Source of the DNA: an uncultured Clostridia bacterium
GTDB taxonomy: Bacteria > Bacillota > Clostridia > Oscillospirales > CAG-272
Reading direction: 5' to 3'
Assembly (NCBI GenBank): GCA_947624945.1
Contig: CANQMJ010000096.1
Span: forward strand, 1 to 9,298
DNA length: 9,298 nucleotides
Shown in pieces: positions 1 to 6,381 of this stretch. The translations under genes and the position numbers were made by a program. The notes under the pieces were generated by a model. That model was not told where the DNA came from, did no database searches, and saw nothing but the letters and a program-made list of their open reading frames with translations. Numbering within the stretch: position 1 is the first letter of the stretch; the number at the start of each line of letters is the position of its first letter.

Positions 1-381
1 ATGCGTCCGAGCACGCTCGTGCTCGACGAGCCTGCCGCCGGTCTTGACCCGGCGGGACGCGATTCGATCTTGTCAGGCATACGCGGTTACTGCGAGAGCA
101 CGGGCGCGACGGTTATAATCGTGTCGCACAGCATGGAGGATATGGCGGTGTGGTGCGACAACGTAGCCGTTTTAGCTGACGGAAAGCTGTGCATGACAGG
201 CACACGCGAGGAGGTATTCATGCGCCGTGACGAGCTCGTTGCTGTCGGTCTCGGTGTGCCGATGATAACGGACATCGCGCACGCGCTCATGCGCCGCGGC
301 TTTACGCTCGGCGGTGACATATACACGGTCGCGGGAGTCGCGAAGTCGCTCTATGCTGCGGGAGGTGGACGCCATGCGTGA
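1..381 (+). CDS. ecfA2: Energy-coupling factor transporter ATPase EcfA2, C-terminal part (5' truncated by window edge)
   Basis: C-terminal 126 residues of an ABC ATPase; the start is outside the window, and the ATG at base 1 is most likely an internal Met just before Walker B. Visible motifs are Walker B with its catalytic glutamate (TLVLDEP, fragment residues 5-11), the D-loop (AGLDP, 13-17) and the switch/H-loop histidine (VSHSMEDMA, His43). The Walker A and LSGGQ signature motifs must lie upstream. In ECF transporters two such ATPases (EcfA1/EcfA2) pair on the inner membrane face with EcfT and power vitamin or metal uptake through interchangeable S subunits. The SHSMEDMA stretch and the position directly before ecfT favour EcfA2 over EcfA1. 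The last 8 bases overlap ecfT, indicating translational coupling. No S subunit is visible here, so the substrate cannot be read. Confidence 0.93.
   Translation: MRPSTLVLDEPAAGLDPAGRDSILSGIRGYCESTGATVIIVSHSMEDMAVWCDNVAVLADGKLCMTGTREEVFMRRDELVAVGLGVPMITDIAHALMRRGFTLGGDIYTVAGVAKSLYAAGGGRHA
361..368 (+). promoter_or_regulatory. Ribosome binding site deciding the ecfT start
   Basis: GGAGGTGG lies inside the 3' end of ecfA2, 5 bases before the ATG at 374. It favours this start over the in-frame ATG at 314, which would add 20 residues rich in Arg and Ser that are unlike the EcfT family. Confidence 0.75.
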
Positions 382-1195
382 CATAACGCTCGGACAGTAT
401 TTCCCCGGCAATTCGGTTCTTCACAAGATGGACCCGCGCGCGAAGCTGATTTTGACCGTGATTTTCATCGTTGTGATATTTGTCGCAAGGTCCGTGTCGG
501 CGCTGCTGCTCCTTTCCGCCGTGACGATTGCCATGATGTGCTCGACGGGAATATCGCCGCGCGTGTATCTGCGCGGGATAAAGCCGATAATGTTCGTTAT
601 CGTATTTACGACGATACTCAATCTGTTTATGACGCGGGGCGACGAACTGCTTTTCGAGTGGGTGATAATACACATATACCGCGAGGGCGTCAACAATGCG
701 ATACTTATGGTCGTGCGCATAACGCTGCTCGTGCTCGGAAGCTGTGTGTTTTTGTCGTATACGACCTCTCCGATATCGCTGACGGACGGGCTCGAGTCGC
801 TTCTCCGTCCGCTCTCGAAAATACACGTTCCCGTGCATGAGTTTTCGATGATAATGACGATAGCGCTCAGGTTCATACCGACTTTGATAGAGGAAACGGA
901 CAAGATAATGTCGGCGCAGAAGGCGAGGGGCGCGGACTTTTCGTCGGGCGGGCTTATCAAGCGCGCGAAGGCGCTTTTGCCCGTTCTGATACCGCTGTTC
1001 GTCTCCGCGTTCAAGCGCGCCGACGAGCTCGCGGTCGCGATGGAGTGCAGATGCTATCGCGGCGGAGAGGGCAGGACGCGTATGAAGGTGCTGCGCTATC
1101 ATACACGCGACGGCGTGATGCTCGGCATAATGGCGCTGACTGTCGCGGCGGTCGTCATAGCGAACATATATGTGCCGATATACAGGCTCAGATGA
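374..1195 (+). CDS. ecfT: Energy-coupling factor transporter transmembrane protein EcfT
   Basis: A 273-residue integral membrane scaffold of the ECF transporter; it couples ATP hydrolysis by EcfA1/EcfA2 to movement of the substrate-binding S subunit. The start at 374 gives the family-typical opening (TLGQYFPGNSVLHKMDPRAKL region), in which the H-x-x-DPR-x-K pattern is characteristic. Hydrophobic segments fall roughly at residues 25-56, 68-86, 106-128, 155-172 and 245-268. The cytoplasmic coupling helices carry the two ATPase-contact motifs: an intact Ala-Arg-Gly at 184-186 (QKARGADF) and a second, altered one at 225-227 (ECRCY, with Cys replacing Ala and Gly around the arginine), followed by the usual RGGEGRTR at 229-236. 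Length is normal for group II EcfT. It overlaps ecfA2 by 8 bases and ends 1 base before truA, so the three are probably one transcript. Confidence 0.95.
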   Translation: MRDITLGQYFPGNSVLHKMDPRAKLILTVIFIVVIFVARSVSALLLLSAVTIAMMCSTGISPRVYLRGIKPIMFVIVFTTILNLFMTRGDELLFEWVIIHIYREGVNNAILMVVRITLLVLGSCVFLSYTTSPISLTDGLESLLRPLSKIHVPVHEFSMIMTIALRFIPTLIEETDKIMSAQKARGADFSSGGLIKRAKALLPVLIPLFVSAFKRADELAVAMECRCYRGGEGRTRMKVLRYHTRDGVMLGIMALTVAAVVIANIYVPIYRLR

Positions 1196-1196
1196 T

Positions 1197-1949
1197 ATGA
1201 AGCTTCAGCTAATACTCGCATATGACGGCGCGCGGTACTGCGGCTGGCAGTCGCAGAGGCGCGGCGACAGCGTGCAGGAGGCGGTCACGTCCGCGGTGTC
1301 GGAGCTTTACGGCAGACAGTGCCTCGTCACGGGATGCAGCCGCACCGACAGCGGCGTTCACGCGCGCGCGTATTCGTGTACGGTAGAGTTTACGGACGGC
1401 GATATATGCGGCGTCATACCGACTGAGTCGGTGCCGCGCGCGCTCAACGCGCATCTGCCGGGCGATATAGCCGTGTCGGCTGCGTTCGCGGTCGGCGACG
1501 GATTTCATCCGCGCTACGACGTGAAATCAAAGACGTACGAGTACGTCATGTACGATACTCCCGAGCGTTCGCCGTTTTATGCAGGCAGAGCGTATCACAT
1601 ACGCAGTCTCGACGGCGATACGCTCGCGCGCATGTCGGCGGCAGCCGGTGCCATGGCGGGCAGACGCGATTTTGCCGTGTTCATGGCGAGCGGGTCGAAG
1701 ATAAGGGATACGGTGCGCGAGGTCTATGAATGTGATGTGCGGCGTGAGGGCGAGCTTGTGATATTCCGCGTTTCTGCGGACGGGTTTTTATATAAAATGG
1801 TGCGCACGATGGCGGGCACGGCGCTCGCCGCCGCGTACGGGCGGATCGAGCCCGGCGATATCGGCGATATCATTGAGTCGGGGAACAGAGGACGCGTCGG
1901 CTCGACGCTGCCGCCCGAGGGGCTTTATCTGTGCCGCGTAGATTATTGA
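1197..1949 (+). CDS. truA: tRNA pseudouridine(38-40) synthase TruA
   Basis: A 250-residue enzyme that isomerises uridine to pseudouridine at positions 38-40 in the tRNA anticodon arm. The catalytic aspartate is Asp51 in SRTDSGVHA (residues 48-56; the family motif is RTDAGVHA, and Ser for Ala is tolerated). Other family landmarks are the N-terminal strand and YDG-x-x-YCGWQ (9-18), KSKTYEY with the active-site tyrosine (110-116), DFAVFMASGS (158-167), GFLYKMVR (196-203) and the C-terminal PPEGLYL (239-245). The ATG at 1197 is chosen because MKLQLILAYDG matches the normal N-terminus; starting at 1170 would add nine residues read inside ecfT. The gap to ecfT is 1 base, and only a weak CAGG lies upstream, so translation probably depends on coupling. 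The final codons overlap the putative promoter of the next operon. Confidence 0.96.
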   Translation: MKLQLILAYDGARYCGWQSQRRGDSVQEAVTSAVSELYGRQCLVTGCSRTDSGVHARAYSCTVEFTDGDICGVIPTESVPRALNAHLPGDIAVSAAFAVGDGFHPRYDVKSKTYEYVMYDTPERSPFYAGRAYHIRSLDGDTLARMSAAAGAMAGRRDFAVFMASGSKIRDTVREVYECDVRREGELVIFRVSADGFLYKMVRTMAGTALAAAYGRIEPGDIGDIIESGNRGRVGSTLPPEGLYLCRVDY

Positions 1950-1975
1950 CGGTTTTCCGTTGAAAAAAATAAAAT
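1946..1975 (+). promoter_or_regulatory. Candidate sigma-A promoter for the downstream operon
   Basis: TTGACG at 1946-1951 (5 of 6 against TTGACA) and TAAAAT at 1970-1975 (5 of 6 against TATAAT) are separated by 18 bases. The intervening and following A-rich stretch stands out from the GC-rich surroundings. The -35 box overlaps the truA stop codon. A transcript would begin near 1982 and give a short leader of about 25 bases before the ATG at 2008. This is inferred from sequence only; no operator-like inverted repeat was seen. Confidence 0.5.
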
Positions 1976-1993
1976 AGCGCTCGGATTTCTGAC

Positions 1994-2002
1994 GGGAGGA
2001 GG
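1994..2002 (+). promoter_or_regulatory. Strong ribosome binding site before the gene at 2008
   Basis: GGGAGGAGG ends 5 bases before the ATG at 2008. It supports that start rather than any later in-frame ATG. Confidence 0.75.
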
Positions 2003-2007
2003 ACGCG

Positions 2008-3297
2008 ATGGCAAAAAAGCTGAATAATGCAAACAGTCAAAACGCGATGCGCGTCCGTCGGGAGGAGTATTCCGATATTCCGGTCGAGATCCCTGCGGAC
2101 GGCGTCGCCGAAAAGAACAAATATTATATCGCCGTTTCGCGCAGGTATAAGCTCGCGAGGCTGTCGGCGCTCGCGCTGTTTCTGCTTTATGTGCTGTTCA
2201 TGCTCGCGACACGGAGCGAGGACCTGACCGTTGCAAATTTCCAGTATCTGATGCGGGACATAAATCTCAGTTCTGAGGGCGGCGAGGCGTTCTCGGGCGT
2301 GTCGTATTCGGCGGAGCCGATACAGAGGTTTGCGTTTTACCGCGATGAACTCGCGTATGTAACGGGCCGCGGCGTCAGTCTCTATGCGCCGACGGGCAGC
2401 GTCGGTCTTGCGGCGGAGCTGTCGTATGAAAATCCTGCGGTCGTCGTGACAGAGCAGTATATGATGATATACGATATCGGCGGCGAATCGTTCTCTGTTT
2501 ACAATTCGTTTTCGGAGCTGTGCCGCGGCGAGACGGAGTTCCCGATAGTCGCGGGCGACATATCGAAGACGGGTTCGCTCGTATTTGTCGCGCAGGGGCG
2601 CGAGTACCGCTCTACGGTGTATCTCTACAACAAGGATTTCGAGCTTCAGACGAAGTACAGCAAGAGCGACTATGTCTCGGATGCGGCAATATCGGCGGAC
2701 GGCAAGCGTCTTGCGATGACGTCGTTCGGCGCGGTGAGCGGTGAGTTTTACACCGATTTGTATATTTACGAGCCGGGGACGGATGATCCGCTGTCGGTAA
2801 AACGGTTCCCCGGTGAGTATCCGCTGCTTATAGAAGATATGGGCGACGGCTTCTGCATGATGACGACTGAAAACGTATACTGCCTCGATGCGAATGGCGC
2901 GGAGTTCGGCAGGTACGCGCACGGCGGCACGGTCGACACGGCGGCGATATCGGACGATCACATTGCGCTCTTGTCGCCGGAAAATACTCTCGGGAGCGAA
3001 AACCGCGTCATAATACTTGACGGGAGCGCCGCTGTTTGCTACAATGCAGTTATAGAGGAAAAAACGGTCGATATGACGCTGTCGCATGACGGTCACTGTG
3101 CGATACTGACGTCGGGACACGGGATACTTATCGACATAGGCGCGGGGACGTCGTCGTCGCGTGTGATCGGGTCGTCGGCGAAAAAGCTTTTCGCCACAGG
3201 CGGGAGCACGGCGCTTCTCTGCACGTCGTCGTCGGCGAGGACAATAGATTTTTCCGAGGCTCATTCGGTTGATGTTGATACGGAGGGTGATAAATGA
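2008..3297 (+). CDS. Uncharacterised membrane-anchored, beta-propeller-like protein (DUF5711-like)
   Basis: A 429-residue protein of unknown function. The N-terminus is basic and cytoplasmic-looking (residues 1-50, ending in a run with RRYK). One hydrophobic helix follows at about 50-67 (LARLSALALFLLYVLFML), then about 360 residues without further membrane segments. With positive charges before the helix, the large domain is predicted to be outside the cytoplasm. That domain has repeated short beta-rich units with recurring 'hydrophobic patch, then DG/NG/GG turn' spacing, for example around 112-130, 185-207, 225-253, 284-300 and 330-345 and 358-377. This suggests a WD/PQQ-like propeller. The layout resembles proteins annotated as DUF5711 in Clostridia; that assignment is from memory and unconfirmed. 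It is the first gene of its operon, has a strong ribosome binding site, and overlaps the CvpA-family gene by 4 bases (ATGA), implying coupled synthesis and possibly a shared membrane role. Confidence 0.85.
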   Translation: MAKKLNNANSQNAMRVRREEYSDIPVEIPADGVAEKNKYYIAVSRRYKLARLSALALFLLYVLFMLATRSEDLTVANFQYLMRDINLSSEGGEAFSGVSYSAEPIQRFAFYRDELAYVTGRGVSLYAPTGSVGLAAELSYENPAVVVTEQYMMIYDIGGESFSVYNSFSELCRGETEFPIVAGDISKTGSLVFVAQGREYRSTVYLYNKDFELQTKYSKSDYVSDAAISADGKRLAMTSFGAVSGEFYTDLYIYEPGTDDPLSVKRFPGEYPLLIEDMGDGFCMMTTENVYCLDANGAEFGRYAHGGTVDTAAISDDHIALLSPENTLGSENRVIILDGSAAVCYNAVIEEKTVDMTLSHDGHCAILTSGHGILIDIGAGTSSSRVIGSSAKKLFATGGSTALLCTSSSARTIDFSEAHSVDVDTEGDK

Positions 3298-4028
3298 GCG
3301 CGTTTTTTGATTTATTTATACTTGTCGTTATTGCGATATCGGTCATAAGCGGTTGGCGGCGCGGCTTTGTTAAGTCGATTATGGGACTTGCGTCGTCCGT
3401 TCTTTCGTATTTTGCCGCGATATATTTTACGCCGTATCTGAGCTCGTTCATATGCGAACACTATGTACTCGGAGCGCTGTCGAGCGAGGTCGGCGAGACG
3501 CTCTCGTCGCTGTTGTGGATACCGAGCGGCGAGGCGCGCTCGACGATGCAGCTCTTCGGCGATATGCCGGACGCGCTCTCGTCGATACTTGAGCGTTTCG
3601 GCACGGATGCCGGCGAGTTCACGTCGCGGTTCATGTCCGACCTTCCCGCGACGGACGAGCTTGTAGGCAATATGTCGGACTTCATTGTCCGCTCGACGGC
3701 GCAGATGATCTCGTCGGCGATATCGTTTGCGGTGATATTCATTACGGCGTCTGTCGCGCTTACGATAATCACGGCGATAATCGGTTTTGTGTGCGAGCTG
3801 CCGGTGCTTCATCAGCTCGATGAGTTCTTCGGTCTGTTGTTCGGAATCGTGAGCGCGCTCGTGTACGCGGTCGTTTTGAGCATCGTGTTCGTGCATCTCG
3901 CGTCGGCGCTTTCGGTGTTCGACCCGTCGATGTTCTCGAAGGATATGATAGGCAGTACGTTTCTTGTAAAATTTTTCTCCGGTTTCCGATTGGAGATGCT
4001 GACGGAGCTTCTGTCATATAAAGGCTGA
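3294..4028 (+). CDS. CvpA family membrane protein
   Basis: A 244-residue membrane protein of the CvpA (colicin V production) family, whose molecular role is poorly defined. The N-terminus has the family hallmark: a first helix (about 5-20), then GWRRGFVKSIMGL at 20-32 and a second helix at about 26-47. Two further helices lie at about 140-165 and 178-202, with the typical G-x-x-x-G-small-residue packing (FFGLLFGIVSALVYA). Between helices 2 and 3 is a long hydrophilic, mostly acidic stretch (about 50-138) that makes this protein longer than the roughly 160-180 residues of the enterobacterial member. The start codon lies in the ATGA overlap with the preceding gene, with GGAGGGTG at 3282-3289 as ribosome binding site. 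A 34-base gap separates it from the clp gene. Family assignment is firm; function is not. Confidence 0.9.
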   Translation: MSAFFDLFILVVIAISVISGWRRGFVKSIMGLASSVLSYFAAIYFTPYLSSFICEHYVLGALSSEVGETLSSLLWIPSGEARSTMQLFGDMPDALSSILERFGTDAGEFTSRFMSDLPATDELVGNMSDFIVRSTAQMISSAISFAVIFITASVALTIITAIIGFVCELPVLHQLDEFFGLLFGIVSALVYAVVLSIVFVHLASALSVFDPSMFSKDMIGSTFLVKFFSGFRLEMLTELLSYKG

Positions 4029-4046
4029 ATACGAGGTACAATTAAA

Positions 4047-4052
4047 AAGAGG
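4047..4052 (+). promoter_or_regulatory. Ribosome binding site deciding the clp start
   Basis: AAGAGG ends 10 bases before the ATG at 4063 and 16 bases before the next in-frame ATG at 4069. It favours 4063. Both starts keep the zinc-finger cysteines. Confidence 0.5.
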
Positions 4053-4062
4053 TAACTGTTAG

Positions 4063-6375
4063 ATGGAAATGTGTTCAAGATGCCACAAGCGCATAGCGGT
4101 GGTTTTCATAACTAAAATAGAGGGCGGGGAGACGAAGAACGAGGGGCTTTGCCTCAAATGTGCGAAGCAGCTCGGGCTCAAGCCCGTAGACGACATACTG
4201 TCCAATATGGGTATATCCGAGGACGACGTGGAGCGGCTGTCGGAGGATATGGAGAATATGCTGCCCGTAAACAATGACGACACCGAGGACGCGGGCGCGC
4301 CGCCCATCGATATTCCGCGTCTGTTCCGCACGAACATGATGATGCAGCGCGACGGCAAGGGCCGCGACGCGGGAGACGGCAAGGAAACGCGCGGCAAGTC
4401 GGGCAAGGAAGATTCGAAATGGCGTGCGCAGAAGCGCAAGTTCCTCGATGTGTTTACGAAAAATCTCACCGCAGAGGCTGCGAACGGTCGTCTTGACAGG
4501 ATAGTCGGTCGCGACAGAGAGCTTGCGCGCGTCATACAGATACTGTGCCGCAGACAGAAGAACAATCCGTGTCTTATAGGTGAACCGGGCGTCGGCAAGA
4601 CGGCGATCGCGGAGGCATTGGCGCAGCGGGTCGCCGACGGCGACGTGCCGTACAAGCTGAAGGGCGTCGAGGTGCAGCTCGTCGATTTGACGGCGCTTGT
4701 CGCGGGGACGCAGTTCCGCGGTCAGTTCGAGTCGCGTGTGCTCGGTCTGCTCGGCGAGGTGAAGGCGGCGGGAAATGTGATACTCGTCATAGATGAGGTA
4801 CACAACATAGTCGGCGCGGGCGAGGCCGAGGGAAGCATGAACGCGGCCAACATACTCAAGCCTGCGCTGTCGCGCGGCGAGATACAGGTCATCGGCGCGA
4901 CGACGATGACGGAGTACCGCAAGTATATAGAAAAGGATACGGCGCTCGAACGCCGCTTCCAGCCGGTGACGGTCAACGAGCCGTCTGTCGCGGAGTCGAT
5001 GGAGATATTGCGCGGCATCAAGCATTATTACGAAGAATTCCACGGTATAAAGATACCGGAATATATAGTCGAGCGAGCCGTTTTAATGAGCGAGCGCTAC
5101 ATCACGGACCGTTATCTGCCGGATAAGGCCATCGACCTCATCGACGAGGCGGCGTCGCATGTGTCGCTGTCGGCGGACGTTATAAACGCGCGTCTTGCAG
5201 CCATGGACGAGTTGAAGCGCGTGAACGAAGAGTATGCGCGGCTCGAAAACGAACCGACGCCGGACGAGGAGTCCGACAAGCGGTATGCGCAGCTTGCGGA
5301 ACTCAAAAGCGAGCAGCTCCGTCTCGAGGGCAATATAGCGGCGCTGACGACGAGATGTGAAACGGTCGAGATGACGGTATCCGATCTCGCGGAGGTCGTC
5401 GAGATATGGACAGGTATACCCGCGACAGATATAAAAGCGGACGAATTTGACCGTCTTGCGACGCTCGAAGAACGTCTGCGCTCGCGCATAGTCGGTCAGG
5501 ACGCGGCGGTCGCCGCCGTGTCGCGCGCGATAAGGCGCAGCCGAGCGGGGGTAGGCTACAAGCGCAAGCCGGTGTCGTTCATATTTGCGGGCCCGACGGG
5601 CGTCGGCAAGACGGAGCTCGTCAAAACGCTCGCGAACGATCTGTTCAGCTCGCCCGAGACGCTTATACGTCTCGATATGACCGAGTTCATGGAGAAGCAT
5701 TCGGTGTCGCGTATCATAGGGTCGCCTCCGGGCTATGTCGGCTACGACGAAGCGGGGCAGCTCACGGAAAAGATTCGCCGCCGTCCGTATTCGGTCGTGC
5801 TGTTTGACGAGATCGAAAAGGCTCACCCCGACGTATTAAACATACTTTTGCAGATACTTGACGACGGGCAGATAACGGACGCGCATGGCAAGCGAGTTGA
5901 TTTTGCGAATACAGTCATAATCATGACGACGAACGCGGGCTCCAATTTCTCGTCGAATACGGCGGGTTTCTCGGTCGGAGTCGGCGCTATGTCCGAGGAT
6001 AAGACGACGAAGGCGCTGTCGGAGTTTTTGCGTCCCGAATTTATCAACCGCGTTGACGAGGTTGTGACGTTCAGGGCATTGTCGGAGGAAGATTTTGTCG
6101 GTATCGCGCGCATTATGACGGGCGACCTGTCGGCGGCGATGGCGGAGCGCGGGATAACGCTCACGTTTACGGACGCCGCGCTGGCGGTGATCGCGCATGG
6201 TTCGTATTCGAAGAAGTTCGGCGCGCGCAGTATGAGGCGTTATATTCAAACGCACGTCGAGGACGCTCTCGCGACCGAGATAATCAACGCGAGGGAAAAC
6301 AGGATAACGAGCGCCGCCGTCGATGCGGACGCGTCCGGCACGGGTCTTTCGCTGTGCGCGGTCGGCGTACACTGA
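4063..6375 (+). CDS. clpE: ClpE/ClpC-type AAA+ unfoldase with N-terminal zinc finger
   Basis: A 770-residue two-ring ATPase that unfolds proteins, normally for the ClpP protease. In order: a McsA/ClpE-like zinc finger with cysteine pairs C4/C7 and C30/C33; a charged, Lys/Gly/Asp-rich linker (about 95-125); AAA domain D1 with Walker A GEPGVGKT (173-180), Walker B VIDEVHN (242-248) and arginine fingers R297/R298; a short coiled-coil middle domain (about 370-435); AAA domain D2 with Walker A GPTGVGKT (510-517), Walker B LFDEIEK (580-586) and sensor-2 GARSMRR (720-726). The pore-loop motif GYVGYDE is at 557-563. All catalytic residues are present, so it should be active. The double Clp_N repeat of ClpC/ClpA is absent and replaced by the zinc finger, which is the defining layout of ClpE; an automated pipeline could equally say ClpC. 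The ClpP-docking tripeptide appears as Ala-Gly-Phe (634-636). No CtsR-type tandem heptad was found upstream. The next gene starts 6 bases downstream. Confidence 0.93.
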   Translation: MEMCSRCHKRIAVVFITKIEGGETKNEGLCLKCAKQLGLKPVDDILSNMGISEDDVERLSEDMENMLPVNNDDTEDAGAPPIDIPRLFRTNMMMQRDGKGRDAGDGKETRGKSGKEDSKWRAQKRKFLDVFTKNLTAEAANGRLDRIVGRDRELARVIQILCRRQKNNPCLIGEPGVGKTAIAEALAQRVADGDVPYKLKGVEVQLVDLTALVAGTQFRGQFESRVLGLLGEVKAAGNVILVIDEVHNIVGAGEAEGSMNAANILKPALSRGEIQVIGATTMTEYRKYIEKDTALERRFQPVTVNEPSVAESMEILRGIKHYYEEFHGIKIPEYIVERAVLMSERYITDRYLPDKAIDLIDEAASHVSLSADVINARLAAMDELKRVNEEYARLENEPTPDEESDKRYAQLAELKSEQLRLEGNIAALTTRCETVEMTVSDLAEVVEIWTGIPATDIKADEFDRLATLEERLRSRIVGQDAAVAAVSRAIRRSRAGVGYKRKPVSFIFAGPTGVGKTELVKTLANDLFSSPETLIRLDMTEFMEKHSVSRIIGSPPGYVGYDEAGQLTEKIRRRPYSVVLFDEIEKAHPDVLNILLQILDDGQITDAHGKRVDFANTVIIMTTNAGSNFSSNTAGFSVGVGAMSEDKTTKALSEFLRPEFINRVDEVVTFRALSEEDFVGIARIMTGDLSAAMAERGITLTFTDAALAVIAHGSYSKKFGARSMRRYIQTHVEDALATEIINARENRITSAAVDADASGTGLSLCAVGVH

Positions 6376-6381
6376 GCATAA

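Noticed and set aside
314..373. Upstream in-frame ATG giving EcfT 20 more residues
   Set aside because: The extension reads inside ecfA2, is Arg/Ser-rich, and lacks the strong GGAGGTGG site that precedes the ATG at 374.
1170..1196. Upstream in-frame ATG giving TruA 9 more residues
   Set aside because: The extra residues lie inside ecfT, and the family N-terminus starts with the MKLQLILAYDG seen at 1197.
1950..2007. Rho-independent terminator after truA
   Set aside because: The A-rich tract lacks a preceding GC stem and is not a T-run on the coding strand. Promoter elements explain it better.
3140..3240. Short GTCGTCG-type repeats
   Set aside because: They come from clusters of TCG serine codons in the coding frame and do not form a regular array.
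1870..3264. Long minus-strand open frame of 464 codons opposite the DUF5711-like gene
   Set aside because: It is rich in Arg, His and Tyr, has no family motif, and mirrors the GC-biased codon pattern of the sense gene. Other antisense frames, such as 4075-5043, 5083-5826 and 7090-7866, are rejected for the same reason.
4012..4062. Possible promoter or CtsR/HrcA operator before clpE (TATAAA at 4017, TACAAT at 4037)
   Set aside because: Neither -10-like box has a convincing -35 at 16-19 bases, and there is no tandem GGTCAAA-type heptad or CIRCE inverted repeat. The 34-base gap is better read as an intra-operon spacer with a ribosome binding site.
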